64,000 bases of DNA from Erpobdella octoculata (GCA_963978895.1 OZ022241.1:21763073-21827072), one strand, 5' to 3'. Shown: positions 1 through 10,399, counted from the first letter of the stretch. Notes: generated by a model not told the origin, from the sequence alone. Numbers and translations are program-made.

Positions 1-303
1 TGAATGACCTTATACAACTGAAAACTGCATTTGAACGTAACAGCGTTCTTCATTTTACATACCAACTTAGTGACGTACAGGATCAACTTCCATTCCTCGA
101 CATTCTCATCAATAAACTTGAAAATAGTCTTCATCTTAGTATTTACAATAAACCTACTGCCGCCGATACAACTTTGAATGGTGACGGATTTTGCCCAGAA
201 CAGTACAAAAAAAGCACAATATAATCTTACCTTTACCGTGCATACAGGATCGCAGACAACTGGTCTGAATATCACACTGAACTTCAGAAAGTAAAACAAC
301 TAC
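1..303 (+). pseudogene. Penelope-like element reverse transcriptase fragment
   Basis: The frame starting near position 3 encodes the region after the PLE catalytic core, including LPFLDILINK and NGDGFCPEQYK, which parallel LPFLDLL and NADGFCPERYK in the better preserved PLE near 29.2 kb. A frameshift or stop follows at about 222, after which a second frame carries YRAYRIADNWSEYHTELQKVKQL. The upstream RT motifs lie outside the window. The fragment is cut at 303 by a LINE and resumes at 1113. It is a dead copy. Confidence 0.8.
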
Positions 304-1112
304 GTCTGCGTCTACGTTAGGCCACTTTCTGCGTCTAAGTTAGGCCACTATTGGAATATTGCTCTCCCGCGTGGAACCCTCATCACAAATCCATGTTAGA
401 TGAAATTGAGCGGGTCCAGAAACGCCTTACCAAGGCAATCCCTTCGCTCAGACATGAACCTTACTTAGCACGTCTTAGAATACTCAAACTCCAAACGCTA
501 GAGTACAGAAGACTTCTGTTGGACCTCTGTTTGTGCTAAAAAATACTACATGGAATCGTGAACACTGACTTAGCTCAGCGCTTCCGCCTTTTTGAATATC
601 CATCAACCAAGGGTCATTGCTATAAACTGCGAGCCAACTTGTTCTCTTTTGATGTTACCAAATATTTTTTCTCAAATCGCATCTTTGCTGCCTGGAACTC
701 CCTACCTGAACATGTTGTGTCATCGAGTACCTCTTCGAAATTCAAGTGTCTTGTCGCTCAAGCTGACTTAACTCGTTTTCTGTCTGTCATTGAAACTGTG
801 CGAAAATGATTATTCTCCTGTTTTTGATGGTGACAATGATGTCTGATAATGATGGTATTGATGAAAAAGATGGTGATGATGATGATGGTTGTATTGTTGA
901 TGATAATTCATCTGATTTGCCTGTTTCTGATGTCGTTGCTCCCCGCTTTTATCAGGGGCTTAAACGTTTAACTAAATCATTGTTTTGCGTCTTCTTGTTT
1001 CAATTTTGATTTCGCTTTCTGTTTCGAATTACTCTTTACTCTATATTGCCATTCAAGTGGTGTGAGTTGCCGCTGGCCCTGCCATTTGTGAACGTTATAA
1101 ATAAAAAAAATA
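304..1112 (+). mobile_element. 5'-truncated CR1-type LINE inserted in the PLE
   Basis: The sequence encodes only the C-terminus of a LINE ORF2, in two frames (about 340-536 and 558-809): RPLLEYCSPAWNPHH and later FFSNRIFAAWNSLPEHV. These match the end of the LINE ORF that stops at 49443. A 3' untranslated region of about 300 bp follows, ending in an A-rich tail. The 6-bp sequence AACTAC occurs at 298-303 and 1113-1118 and looks like a target-site duplication. At the 5' junction about 23 bp (gtctgcgtct..gttaggccact) is imperfectly duplicated. Confidence 0.82.
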
Positions 1113-1543
1113 AACTACTGATAAATAACAATTTTTCAAACAGCTTAGTCAATCAAACAGTTAAACGTTTTCTAAATAAAAAATATCAGGCCATCCCACA
1201 ATTAAACTCTTCTAAGTCGTCAAATGTTGCCTTGCATTATCGAGCTCAGATGCTCGACAATTACAAAGCCGACGAATCCATTCTACGTAACATAATATGC
1301 ACAAATGTCTCTCTATTGGATCCCACCAACCATCTTCAATTTCTTATTTATTATAGAACAAGAACAAACCACCTAATTGCACCAAACAACTTGATCCGTG
1401 AAAACGTTCTTAAAAAAACCAATGTCATTTACGAATTTAGATGTCCTTTCAATCAAGATCGTCCTGCCACATAAATTGGACACACTCAAACAACTTTATC
1501 TAGAGGGTTGACAATGAAAGTCCAAGGCGGTAACATTCCAAAA
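1113..1543 (+). pseudogene. Penelope-like element, RT thumb and start of GIY-YIG domain
   Basis: This continues the PLE interrupted at 303. LLINNNFSNSLVNQTVKRFL corresponds to ILINNNFTNRMVDDVTKIF in the 29-kb PLE. It is followed by HYRAQMLDNYKADESILRNI and the start of the endonuclease module (VIYEFRCPFNQD, then IGHTQTTLSRGLTMKVQGGN after an in-frame TAA). In intact PLEs the GIY-YIG domain nicks target DNA. Here it stops around 1543, where unrelated sequence begins. Confidence 0.78.
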
Positions 1544-1549
1544 TGAGTT

Positions 1550-1694
1550 TATGTGAAGTTTTTCTGTGCCACCTCCCAACTGCAGTTCCAGCCAAAGATT
1601 TGCCGCTGTTAAAATTTCTTGAAGCAACTGGCTTCCAAAGGTGCCTTAAGAAAACTATGCGAAAACTCTGGTATTTGGGTAAAGAGCTGGTATC
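1550..1694 (+). pseudogene. Unrecognised pseudogene, upstream part (continues at 4696)
   Basis: The frame encodes LPLLKFLEATGFQRCLKK and MRKLWYLGKELVSF. Removing the LTR element at 1700-4690 and one copy of its 5-bp duplication places it against 4696-5143. There the local frame continues as FDRNVNSSEKTAMVKRLS after a one-base slip in a T run. I do not recognise a named family. From memory, similar uncharacterised proteins occur in cnidarians and arthropods, but this is unverified. Confidence 0.5.
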
Positions 1695-1699
1695 ATTTG

Positions 1700-1881
1700 T
1701 GTTAGATCCATGGACATTAATTATTAAATTATTATTATATCTATGGACGCGGACATCATTGCGAGTTGGCGGCCCTACTATTATTATTTTCCGTTCGAGT
1801 TCTGACTCGTATTAGTGGTTCGTTATTGGTAATAAAGTGTTGTAGGTACCTGCGTTGTTTTCTTATAATAAAGATATAACA
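1700..1881 (+). repeat. 5' LTR of the 1.7-kb Ty3-type element
   Basis: TG...CA termini. It contains AATAAA twice near its 3' end (the segments ggtaataaagtg and ataataaagat), suitable as polyadenylation signals. Confidence 0.93.
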
Positions 1882-1897
1882 AATTGGCGACGAGGAA

Positions 1898-2798
1898 ATG
1901 GCAACTTCAGACTTCACAGCGTTAGTAAAGCAACTCTCGGACCAACAATTAGTCCTGATGAAGATGCTGGAGGCGATGCAAGGCAGGGACTCAACACGCA
2001 TAATCAAACGATAATTTGTTTCAAAACGTCCTGCAAAGGATGGACAAATTCACATACAACCCGGAGAAAACAAATTCTTTCGATTTGTGGTTTCGTCGTT
2101 TCAACGACCTCATCGACGACCAACAGCTAGACGAAAGAACAAAAACCAAAGTGCTGGTATCATTACTGGATGACGACTCATACAAAACGTTCAACACGCA
2201 CATCAGCCCACAAACTCCAAACGACCTCAGTTGGCAAGAAACAGTCACTACAATGAAAAAGATATTTTCTCCTCAGAAGAGTCTTCTCAGAAAAAGGTTT
2301 GAGTGCTTTAGACAAATTTTCAACCCTAGTGATGATTTCAATTCGTTTGCCAATCTATTGAACGCAAACTGCGAAGAAGCGGAGGTAAACAAAATCACTG
2401 ATGACACATTCAAATGTCTGGCTTTAGTTTTTGCGTTCCATGCACCTGAACTAGCCGACTACCGAATGCGTTTCCTCCGACGAATGGACGACAATGAATC
2501 AGTAACATTCAAAAAGCTGGTTCAAGATTATCATGCGTTAAAAACAGTAAAAGAAGATGCCAAACTTCTGGAACAGCCAACAGTCATGCACCAAAACATC
2601 AGTGCCGTCAGGAGTCACAATCACCAACACAGTCGCTCATCTTTTAAACCATCACCACACAAGAAAGTCCACCCAGCCCTTGCCCCATTTGCAACGGAAA
2701 TCACTGGAAGAGTGATTGCCCAAGACAAACAACACAACAACAGCAGCATAAGAAACACTGGAAGAAATCGCACCGTCAGCACACGATCTCCGCAGTAG
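1898..2798 (+). pseudogene. gag: Ty3-type gag, frameshifted
   Basis: The probable start is the ATG at 1898, 16 bases inside the 5' LTR, beginning MATSDFTALVKQ. This frame stops near 2010 and the capsid-like part continues in another frame from about 2013 (QRMDKFTYNPEK, FDLWFRRFNDL, KIFSPQKSLLRKRF) to the TAG at 2796-2798. Gag forms the particle that packages element RNA. The CCHC knuckle is not in this frame but in the pol frame at 2681-2719, so at least one real frameshift separates the modules. Either a lesion or programmed slippage could explain the second shift. Confidence 0.75.
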
Positions 2799-4501
2799 CA
2801 AGTACACAAGAAAACACACAAAGGTTTGTCCGTGTCAAAATTGGAGACTACGATGCTCGTTTGCAACTGGACACTGGTGCTGACATCACTTTGGTCTCCC
2901 GGCAAACATGGAAGAACCTCGGATGTCCACAACTCTCACCAGTCGAAGGCGAATATAAAGTTGCTAATGGTGAACCACTTCATATTGACGGACAGTTTGC
3001 GACACCGTTTGCCATCATAGATGATGCACATAGAGTTTATCATGGACATGGCATCTGCCATGTCACAAACACCAACGATCTTCTCGGCTTTCCTTGGATT
3101 GAACATCTTCCAGAGTTCAAACTGTTTGCCAAGAAGTTCATGATCCAAACGGTTACAAATGAAGACAAAGTGATAGCTCAAATAAACAAAGATGTCGATG
3201 CTTCATTCATAAAAACTATTAACGCACTTCCTGTTAGTCACCCAGAGATTTGCACAGCAACAACAAATGACGAAAAGCTACAACTCATCCACCAAAACTT
3301 ACAAACAGGAAGCTGGCCAAAGAAACCTTCAAAACACATTTCCCAGTTGTGCACATTGAAATCTGAATTATCCATACAGAATGGATGCATCATGTTCGGA
3401 GAAAGAATAGTTGTTCCTGACAGTTTACAAGAACGCGTGTTACAGATGCTTCACAAAGGTCATCCAGGAATTTGTCGAATGAAATCACTCGCAAGAGAAA
3501 ACGTGTATTGGCAAGGCATAAACAATGACATCGAAATGTTAGTAAGAAGATGCACCCAATGTCAAATGGCAGCAAAAAGTCCAAGCCATGAAACTCCTTG
3601 CAACTGGACTCCAACAACCAAGCCATGGGAAAGACTGCATGTGGACTTTGCAGGACCAGTAGAAGGTAAGATGTATATGATCCTAGTAGATTCTTTTAGC
3701 AAATGGCCGGAGGTAGTCGAAATGCAGAGCGCATCAACACAAGCAACAATACTGGAACTACAAAAGATCTTTTCCAGATTCGGCTACCCTAAAACATTGG
3801 TTTCCGACAATGGCACTCAATTTACATCCACAAATTTTGAAGATTTCTGCAGAAAATATAACATTGTACACCTTCGATCTCCACCATACCACCCTCAATC
3901 TAATGGCCAAGCAGAACGTTTCGTTGACACCTTCAAAAGGGCACTAAAAAAACTAAAAGGAGAAGAACCACCAGCAGAGGCTCTTCAAACTGTCCTGTTT
4001 ACATATAGAACAACACCCTGTCCAGCAGCACCACAAGGTAAAGCACCAGCAGAAAATCTCTTGGGGTTCAAACCAAGAACAATTTTAGAACAACTACACG
4101 CCCAAACAAATAAAGAAAAAGAGGCTGAGCCTCGGAAGAGTTTCCATAAAGATGAAACCGTGTATGTAAGGGATTTTCGTCCAAATCGACCACCTTGGGT
4201 GCCAGGTAAAATTTTAAAGAGAGAGGGACGGGTCGTGTACCAAGTGTTGGTTGAAAACATCGTTTGCAAACGACACATAAATCAAATACGCCCCAGGATA
4301 GAAAATCACAGCACACTTTTCGACACGTTTGATCTGCCATTTACGAAACAGATTAACAACCAGAAAATAGATACGCCAAGCACAATGGTAGATCGAAACA
4401 ATCACACGCTCCCGACAATGAGACCCAACAGACTTCGCAAACGACCAAAGAGGCTCATCATGGATACAAGAGTAAAGAAGTATCATCTAAGTCCTAACTG
4501 A
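2648..4501 (+). CDS. pol: Ty3-type pol lacking RT/RNase H: zinc knuckle, protease, integrase
   Basis: Open from just after the TAA at 2645 to the TGA at 4499-4501. Order: a knuckle at 2681-2719 (C-x2-C-x3-H-x4-C); a retropepsin active site LDTGADITLVS near 2870 with LLGFPWIEHLPEF downstream; then directly the integrase HHCC finger (HKGHPG... CTQCQ, about 3450-3560), the core D,D,E residues in HVDFAGP, VSDNGTQFT and QSNGQAERFV, and a C-terminal domain with WVPGKILKREGRVVYQV. RT and RNase H should lie between protease and integrase and are absent without loss of frame, so the deletion is in-frame. Integrase would act in the nucleus; RT must come from another element. Confidence 0.88.
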   Translation, partial: TITTQESPPSPCPICNGNHWKSDCPRQTTQQQQHKKHWKKSHRQHTISAVASTQENTQRFVRVKIGDYDARLQLDTGADITLVSRQTWKNLGCPQLSPVEGEYKVANGEPLHIDGQFATPFAIIDDAHRVYHGHGICHVTNTNDLLGFPWIEHLPEFKLFAKKFMIQTVTNEDKVIAQINKDVDASFIKTINALPVSHPEICTATTNDEKLQLIHQNLQTGSWPKKPSKHISQLCTLKSELSIQNGCIMFGERIVVPDSLQERVLQMLHKGHPGICRMKSLARENVYWQGINNDIEMLVRRCTQCQMAAKSPSHETPCNWTPTTKPWERLHVDFAGPVEGKMYMILVDSFSKWPEVVEMQSASTQATILELQKIFSRFGYPKTLVSDNGTQFTSTNFEDFCRKYNIVHLRSPPYHPQSNGQAERFVDTFKRALKKLKGEEPPAEALQTVLFTYRTTPCPAAPQGKAPAENLLGFKPRTILEQLHAQTNKEKEAEPRKSFHKDETVYVRDFRPNRPPWVPGKILKREGRVVYQVLVENIVCKRHINQIRPRIENHSTLFDTFDLPFTKQINNQKIDTPSTMVDRNNHTLPTMRPNRLRKRPKRLIMDTRVKKYHLSPN

Positions 4502-4508
4502 AGGGAGG

Positions 4509-4690
4509 TGTTAGATCCATGGACATTAATTATTAAATTATTATTATATCTATGGACGCGGACATCATTGCGAGTTGGCGGCCCTACTATTATTATTTTC
4601 CGTTCGAGTTCTGACTCGTATTAGTTGTTCGTTATTGGTAATAAAGTGTTGTAGGTACCTGCGTTGTTTTCTTATAATAAAGATATAACA
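4509..4690 (+). repeat. 3' LTR of the 1.7-kb Ty3-type element
   Basis: Same length as the 5' LTR with a single substitution (about 0.5% divergence), indicating a recent insertion. It directly follows the purine tract after the pol stop codon. Confidence 0.93.
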
Positions 4691-4695
4691 ATTTG

Positions 4696-5143
4696 CTTTT
4701 TTGACAGAAATGTTAACTCATCTGAGAAAACGGCAATGGTTAAACGCCTAAGTCGCGATGTGACAAAGGATCCACCAAAACGTATATCTCTTGATCAGTC
4801 TAAGATTCCAGATTTAAGACTACGAGACTTGGTGACAAACAATACGCCTCTTTTTTTTTTAAATTCTCAACTTTCCAGACTCCTTCTTGGAAGCAGATCC
4901 TGAAACTTGGGTGACAAATACTGACACCTGCAAGCAGAGGCGGTTGTTTATGAGCTACGCGTAGTCAACGACACTGCAGCGTGAGGAGTTGCGTTGATGC
5001 AAGATTACAATGCTTTGTTGACTAAAGATGAAGAGCAAACACAATTCGCCCTACAAGTTGTAAAAGAACATCGCAAGCTCTACCCAGATTCCAACAAAGC
5101 AACACTAATGCAGGGTCTTGCATCATTACAATTAACTGATTAA
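4696..5143 (+). pseudogene. Unrecognised pseudogene, C-terminal part
   Basis: The 3' part of the gene split by the LTR element. The frame near 4700-4850 gives SKIPDLRLRDLVTNNT. From 4931 another frame gives QAEAVVYELRVVNDTAA, a TGA at 4982-4984, then GVALMQDYNALLTKDEEQ and the natural end ASLQLTD with TAA at 5141-5143. The in-frame TGA plus frame slips show it is dead. The minus-strand piece at 5564-5965 may come from the same protein family. Confidence 0.55.
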
Positions 5144-5559
5144 ACACTGAATAGTATACCAAGTCAACTTAGAAAAATCGTCGGAAAAAATTGAACTTTC
5201 GTACAATAATGAATTATTGACTGATGCTAATTCCTAACATAAAAGCGCAATAATTTTGAAATTACGTCATCACACAATATAAACAAGTTGAAAATAAATA
5301 GAGGTGGTTTTATTCGTAGGCGGTTTTCCCAATATCAGCCATTAAAGGTTGTTTTTTTCGTAGGCGGTTTTTCAAATTTAGCTTTTCAAAGAGAAGACCA
5401 TTCCAAAACGTTTCCAAGTGAAAAATCATTTGCGACTAAGCTGAAAAAACTCACATAAACTCTAACACTAAACGCACAACAGCTTCCAAGACCTTGAATC
5501 TCTATTTTCGTCAATTTGAAGTTAGATTCCCTGAAAATGAAGATCTTCAGAGCTTAAAT
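5144..5559. other. No gene seen
   Basis: AT-rich sequence. The only structure noticed is a short direct repeat, ttcgtaggcggttttt, at about 5312 and 5360. Confidence 0.5.
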
Positions 5560-5563
5560 CAAC

Positions 5564-5965
5564 CTAGCCATGAAACGTGCACGGTGGATGGCACCAGGCT
5601 TTCTGAAGGACATTCCACATGGCGGTGATTACAAACTCTTTCACATCAGCAGAAACATCGACCAGTGCAACAGCAACGACAGTGTTTTTGACTCCAGGCT
5701 TGTAATCATTGTTCACGATGTTAGGCCAGTATGCCTTGAAACGCTTGAAAATTAGGATCTCTGGACCACTGGATGTGGATGGCACCATCGTGATGCTAAA
5801 TGCTTCCTCCAATAAACTTACATGGATACCATATCTACAAGCCAGGTAGAAAACCTTTCTTTTGAGGTGTTTTTCAATGAGCACACAGGCACCGCTTTTC
5901 ACTCCAGTGTTGCTAGAAGTGGTATTAAAGCTTAGAACCTTGATGCAGTTTTTAATGCCCCAAGC
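5564..5965 (-). pseudogene. Fragment of an unrecognised transposase-like protein
   Basis: Read on the minus strand, about 130 residues are open: VLSFNTTSSNTG, GACVLIEKHL, FYLACRYGIHVSLLEEAF, SGPEILIFKRFKAYWPNI. A small-residue turn after a beta strand (F-[DN]-T-T-x-S-N-T-G) followed by a C-R-x(1-2)-H-like segment is reminiscent of the RNase H fold of cut-and-paste transposases. That is inference. The ends are abrupt and no partner ORF is next to it. It points towards the plus-strand pseudogene ending at 5143. Confidence 0.5.
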
Positions 5966-6589
5966 ATAATTTAAGAATAATTTAAAACTTTAAAAATTTA
6001 ACCGCAGAGGGAAAGAAAGAGAAGTCAACAACAGTATAAAAAAATAAACTCATCAGCTAATTTTTTTGTCTTTAATTGCTTGTCAAGCAGAATGCATTTT
6101 ATTAAAACATAAAACAAGTGAACCGTTAAATTTCGTTTATGAAAATTCTTTATATTTTGTAATTCGGCAGCTTCTAATTTTTTGCAAATCAATTTTTGAT
6201 GAATAAGTCTATAAAATAGAAAAACCTAGATCACAGTTGTTTCAATACTTAATGAATGTATGTGAAGATTGAAAGTATAAAGCAATGTCGAGTCTTATAG
6301 AAATACAAAGTTTTTATTGTAAATTTTTAAATTACAAAATAAATATAATTTTTTTAAATAAACTAGCAGCCAATATTTATTTCTAAACAGAAAATTTGAA
6401 TTTTTTAAACATTTATTAATGTTTTAACTAATTTTATTTTATATCTCATTCATTTTTTGTAATCGATTTGAAACTTTAGGACTAGGAGAATGTAAAGTTT
6501 TTGACGACAATTAAACTCAGTAAAAATCAGTTTCATTGGATTACGTGAAGTTAGTTTTTTCAAACGTCATATGGTCCTATCCATATATA
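5966..6589. other. No gene seen
   Basis: Very AT-rich, without an ORF or a repeat I can name. The segment agctgccgaattacaaaatata (minus strand, about 6150-6172) recurs in similar form near 12132-12160, so part of it is dispersed repeat. Confidence 0.4.
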
Positions 6590-8278
6590 TAGAATAGGTA
6601 TATCGGAGATGAGCAAGTTTTGAGTGAGATGCCAAGATGGCCTCACGAAAACGATTTAGAGTCTTTTTGGTACCATGAATATTCATTATTTATATTAATC
6701 GGCAATAACTTTACCAATATAAACCGATAAAGAAATGGGAAGATTTTAAATTTAATACAGCATTTGGCAATAATAATAATTAAAAAATGGGCTGATTTTG
6801 AAATTTGTTCACAGCTAGCTTAAAATTTTTACTGCAACATCAACATTTGGCAATATATTATTTCTTTGATTTGCTAAAAATGCTATGAAAAATTCCAATT
6901 TAAAAACGAGTTTACTGTATTGTACAAGTATTTTATATTTGTTTAATTTGCCAGAAAAGCTATAAAAAATTCCAATTTCAAAACTTGTTTAATGTATTGT
7001 ACAAGTATCTACAAAAAATTGAAAAAAGTCATAAGAAAGCTCAACATCGTTGAAATCTACGGAGAAAAAAAGTCAAAAATATTTATATTAAATGTACATC
7101 TATCTATGAAAAAATCAACACAAAGTCTAAGATTCTTAGACTATAAGTACATTTATTTATAACAAAAAAGTTATAATTTTAAACTTTATGAGTACATGAA
7201 CTTAAAAAAAACAAAATCAACATCAAAAATCTGTGTTATATGTATCAAAGCCTACAATCTTAAGATTGTATATACATCTGCTCAGAATTAAAATCTGTTT
7301 TAAATATTCCTAAATTTTCTTTTCCCAGTCTATCAAATAATAAAACTAAAAATTCAGAGATCTTTCAGATCAACAAAAAACCTAGAGAAAACAGCAACAC
7401 AAATTTAGAAGGAAATGCTGAATTAATTTCTTTTTTTTTCCTGATCACACTTATTCAAATTATGAAATGGTTTCATTGCTGAATTTTGAACATTCCTGTA
7501 ATTTGCTTTGATTTTTTTAAGTAGATGTGCATATTTTATAAAGATTTTAGACATTTTTGTTTTGATTTTTTCATATATAGATGTACATTTAAATTTATTG
7601 CCAAATGTTGCAGTACAGTCAGTATACATTTTAAGCTAGCTGAGAACCGTAAATTGAGTAGAACAAATTTCAAAATCAGCCCATATTTTATTTATTATTA
7701 TTATTGCCAAATGCTGTATTAAATTTAAAATGTTCCCATTTCTTTATTTTTTTTGGACATTTATTGAGCACGAAACAAAACAATTGAGTACAACAGTGAA
7801 GTTATAAATAAGGAAAAAAAATCAAGTGCTCAAAAGGTTCATCCAAAGGGAATTACTTCCCGCTAACTGGACGACCTATAAACGAAAATTCAGATTTAAA
7901 TACGAACCGAGACAGAGAAATAAAAGTTAACATAAGTGTATAGGAGTAATAAACATAAGTATATATAAGTTAACATATTTGTATCGAAGTTAACATAAGT
8001 ATATAGATATTGAAATTATGAATCTAGCTGTAATATGCAAGATTTCAACGATTTTTTAAATAGAGAAATGCTTTTCAATGAGGAATACTTGAATACAACC
8101 GCGGACCAAAACACTTTATGGAGAATGTTTTGAGAGTTTATATTGGTAAAGTTATTGCCGATTAGTATAAATAATGAATATTCATGAAAGACCCTAAATC
8201 GGTTTTGAAGTTCTTTGGTCTGGCTCCTAGGCTGCCTAGTTAAAAGCAATCTTAAACTATAGGCAGGCCGATATAACT

Positions 8279-8282
<4 letters not shown>
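6590..8282. mobile_element. Large inverted-repeat (foldback-type) element, about 1.7 kb
   Basis: The left end (tagaataggtatatcgg) and right end (ccgatataactattctata) are inverted. Internal blocks are also inverted: the left-arm sequence around 6660-6800 (rev-comp of ctgtattaaatttaaaat..cccatttcttta) recurs at 7700-7745, and gaatattcattatttat at about 6677 faces ataaataatgaatattc at about 8165. Small palindromes such as gtctaagattcttagac occupy the centre. Roughly 7746-8130 looks like foreign sequence in the right arm. No ORF was recognised. A related half copy lies at 49971-51021. Confidence 0.65.

Positions 8283-8365
<83 letters not shown>
8283..8365. repeat. (TA)n microsatellite
   Basis: Uninterrupted TA dinucleotides, immediately 5' of a hAT-like element end. 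Confidence 0.97.
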
Positions 8366-8368
<3 letters not shown>

Positions 8369-9688
8369 GGATGTCACGGGTACCCAAACCCGAGTTCGGT
8401 ACTACCCGGTCTTTTTCTGATACCCGAACCCGAACTCGAACCCGAAAGTGTGAAAATTTGATACCCGAACCCAAACCCGAACCCGAAAATGTGAAAACTT
8501 GATACCCGAACCCGAACCCGAAAATGAGAAAACTTGTTACCCGAACCCGAACTCGAACCCGAAAATGTGAAAACTTGATACCCGAACCCGAACCCGAAAA
8601 TTTATAAGCCTAATACCCGAACTCGGAGTTGTGAACAAATAAATCTTTATAAAAGCTGTGTCTTAGAGATTAATAAATTACAAGTTTTGTTGACGTAACA
8701 TATTATACTAAACGCGAGCGTAGAAGTTTTGTATTATCAGCTTTGCGTAACAAATAACACAAATACGTCATTTTATTAGTGATTGTGTAAACTAAACTAC
8801 TAATTCGTTTGATTATCAGGCCGGACCGAGCCGCGAACGAACTAAAATAATTAAGCCTCCTTTGGTCGAAGAAATCGCGGATAGCCATGACTCTAAAATA
8901 TTTACTTCAGTTATATAACCTTATATTTATTCATTCATATACTCAAAGTTTTTCTGATATAACAAAGACCCTTTGTTATAAAGATAATCTTGCATAATCC
9001 TAAACTTTAACTGGCAAAGTCTATAAATGATCTATGCGCCACAGTTATTTTATTGGCAAATGTGTAAGCTAGGACACTAATCCGCCTGATTACCCGACCG
9101 GACCGAGCCGCGAAAAAAATTAATAAATTACGATAATATAAGAGGTAACGTATTATACTAATCGCAAGCCCTGCAAGTTTTGTATTATCACCTTTGCGTA
9201 ACAAATAACACAAATAGGTCATTTTATTGGTGAGTGTGTAAGCTAGACCACTAATCCGCCTGATTATCTGCCGGACCGAGCCACGAACGAACTAAAATAA
9301 TTAAGCCTCCTTCGGCCAAAGAAATCACATTATTTGGAAAGCTAAAAAAATAACTTGTTAGAGTTTATTCAATACGTGTAATGTCCAATGGATGAATTGA
9401 TCGCTCTCATTTGTATATGTATATACACTAGGTAAATTTAAAATCAATCCAGGAATTTGAAATCATAAGCCAGTACCCGAACCCGGTTTTTGGAAAACTA
9501 CAAACCCGAACCCGAACTCGAAAACCTGAGTTTCACAAACCCGAACCCGAACCCGAAAACTCGAGTTTTACAAACCCGAACCCGAACCCGAAAACTTTAG
9601 TTTCACAAACCCGAACCCGAACCCGAAAACTCTAGTTTCACAAACCCGAACCCGAAAACTCCAAAAAGTACTACCCGTGACATCCCTA
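8366..9688. mobile_element. Non-autonomous hAT-like element with (CCCGAA)n subterminal arrays
   Basis: Terminal inverted repeats TAGGGATGTCACGGGTA (8366) and TACCCGTGACATCCCTA (ending 9688). Flanks ATATATAT / ATATATTA fit an 8-bp target duplication in a TA array. Next to each end are arrays of ACCCGA hexamers, inverted relative to each other on the + strand only through the TIRs. The middle holds a segment repeated two to three times (about 8660-8880, 9010-9115, 9130-9330; shared core ccggaccgagccgcgaa). No transposase was seen. Confidence 0.8.
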
Positions 9689-9697
9689 ATATATTAA

Positions 9698-9886
9698 TGT
9701 AAAATCGCTGTTTTTACAATAGGTTTTCCCATTGATAGACGTTAAAGGACTTCGAATAACTATTATGGACATTATTATTAAACCAGAAGGTATAACTAGC
9801 CTTAACAAAGCTTCATTTATTATTTTCCAATAAAACTGCAAAACCATTCTATTGAGCCCGGTATAAGATTTGGTGATATCGTAACA
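9698..9886 (+). repeat. 5' LTR of the SAP element
   Basis: TG...CA termini, 189 bp; an AATAAA-type signal (ccaataaaactg) lies in its 3' half. Confidence 0.92.
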
Positions 9887-9911
9887 TTGGTGTCAGAATT
9901 GGGATACAAGA

Positions 9912-10395
9912 ATGGTTTTGAAATCATTGGATGAGCTTTGGGCGAGTGAAATGAAAGACGAGCTGGAGAAACGTGGCCTGAGCGATACAGGTAAAAAGGA
10001 CGAACTTATGGAACGCCTCTTAGCCGCGTTAGTAAATGAGGGCTATGGACCTGATGACGACGAATATCTATTCGACATTGACGAGGAAGCTGTGGTCAAG
10101 CGAAGGAAATTAAAAAACAAATTGCTGGAGGAAGAAAGACAACGAGCGAAAGAAAACATGGCAGCACAGAAGAAGACAGGAGAAGGAATGATTCTTGGCC
10201 ACGGAAACAAAGTGGCAGCAGCCGGTACAACTGTTGAGAGTTTGGTCGCAGGGTTGGCTGAGGCAGTGGTGGACACGGTTCTGGACCAGCGGGCTGCTGG
10301 TGATGTGGGTTGCTGCGGCGAAACCCAATTTGAACTGGAGTCCACCAGCTGTGTCTCAGAGCATGTGACGGATGACGCCGTACAGACTGCACAAG
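9912..10395 (+). CDS. SAP-domain N-terminus of a retroelement protein (frameshifted)
   Basis: The ATG at 9912 is the first after the primer site. Residues about 5-42 (LWASEMKDELEKRGLSDTG, KKDELMERLLAAL) fit a SAP motif, a helix-turn-helix DNA-binding module found in chromatin proteins and some gag proteins. A charged, Ala/Val-rich stretch follows. This frame stays open to 10658, but its composition from about 10390 becomes Met/Lys-rich. The related module at 36.4-37.0 kb shows that the meaningful frame switches by -1 to the ORF at 10400. Either programmed -1 frameshifting or a single lesion is possible. Confidence 0.7.
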
Positions 10396-10399
10396 TCAG

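Larger units (their letters stand above)
1700..4690 (+). mobile_element. Young Ty3/Gypsy-type LTR element lacking reverse transcriptase
   Basis: The 182-bp LTRs at 1700-1881 and 4509-4690 both begin TGTTAGATCC and end ATAACA. They differ at one position (G at 1817, T at 4626). A 5-bp target duplication ATTTG flanks the element (1695-1699 and 4691-4695). A tRNA-type primer site TGGCGACGAGG lies two bases inside the 5' LTR, and a purine tract AAGGGAGG abuts the 3' LTR. The interior is only about 2.6 kb: gag, zinc knuckle, protease and integrase are present, but no RT or RNase H motif is seen. It interrupts the pseudogene at 1550-5143. Confidence 0.93.

Noticed and set aside
2643..2649. TTTAAAC as a -1 slippery site between gag and pol
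   Set aside because: The heptamer is not in the required phase with the gag frame, and slipping before it meets the TAA at 2645.
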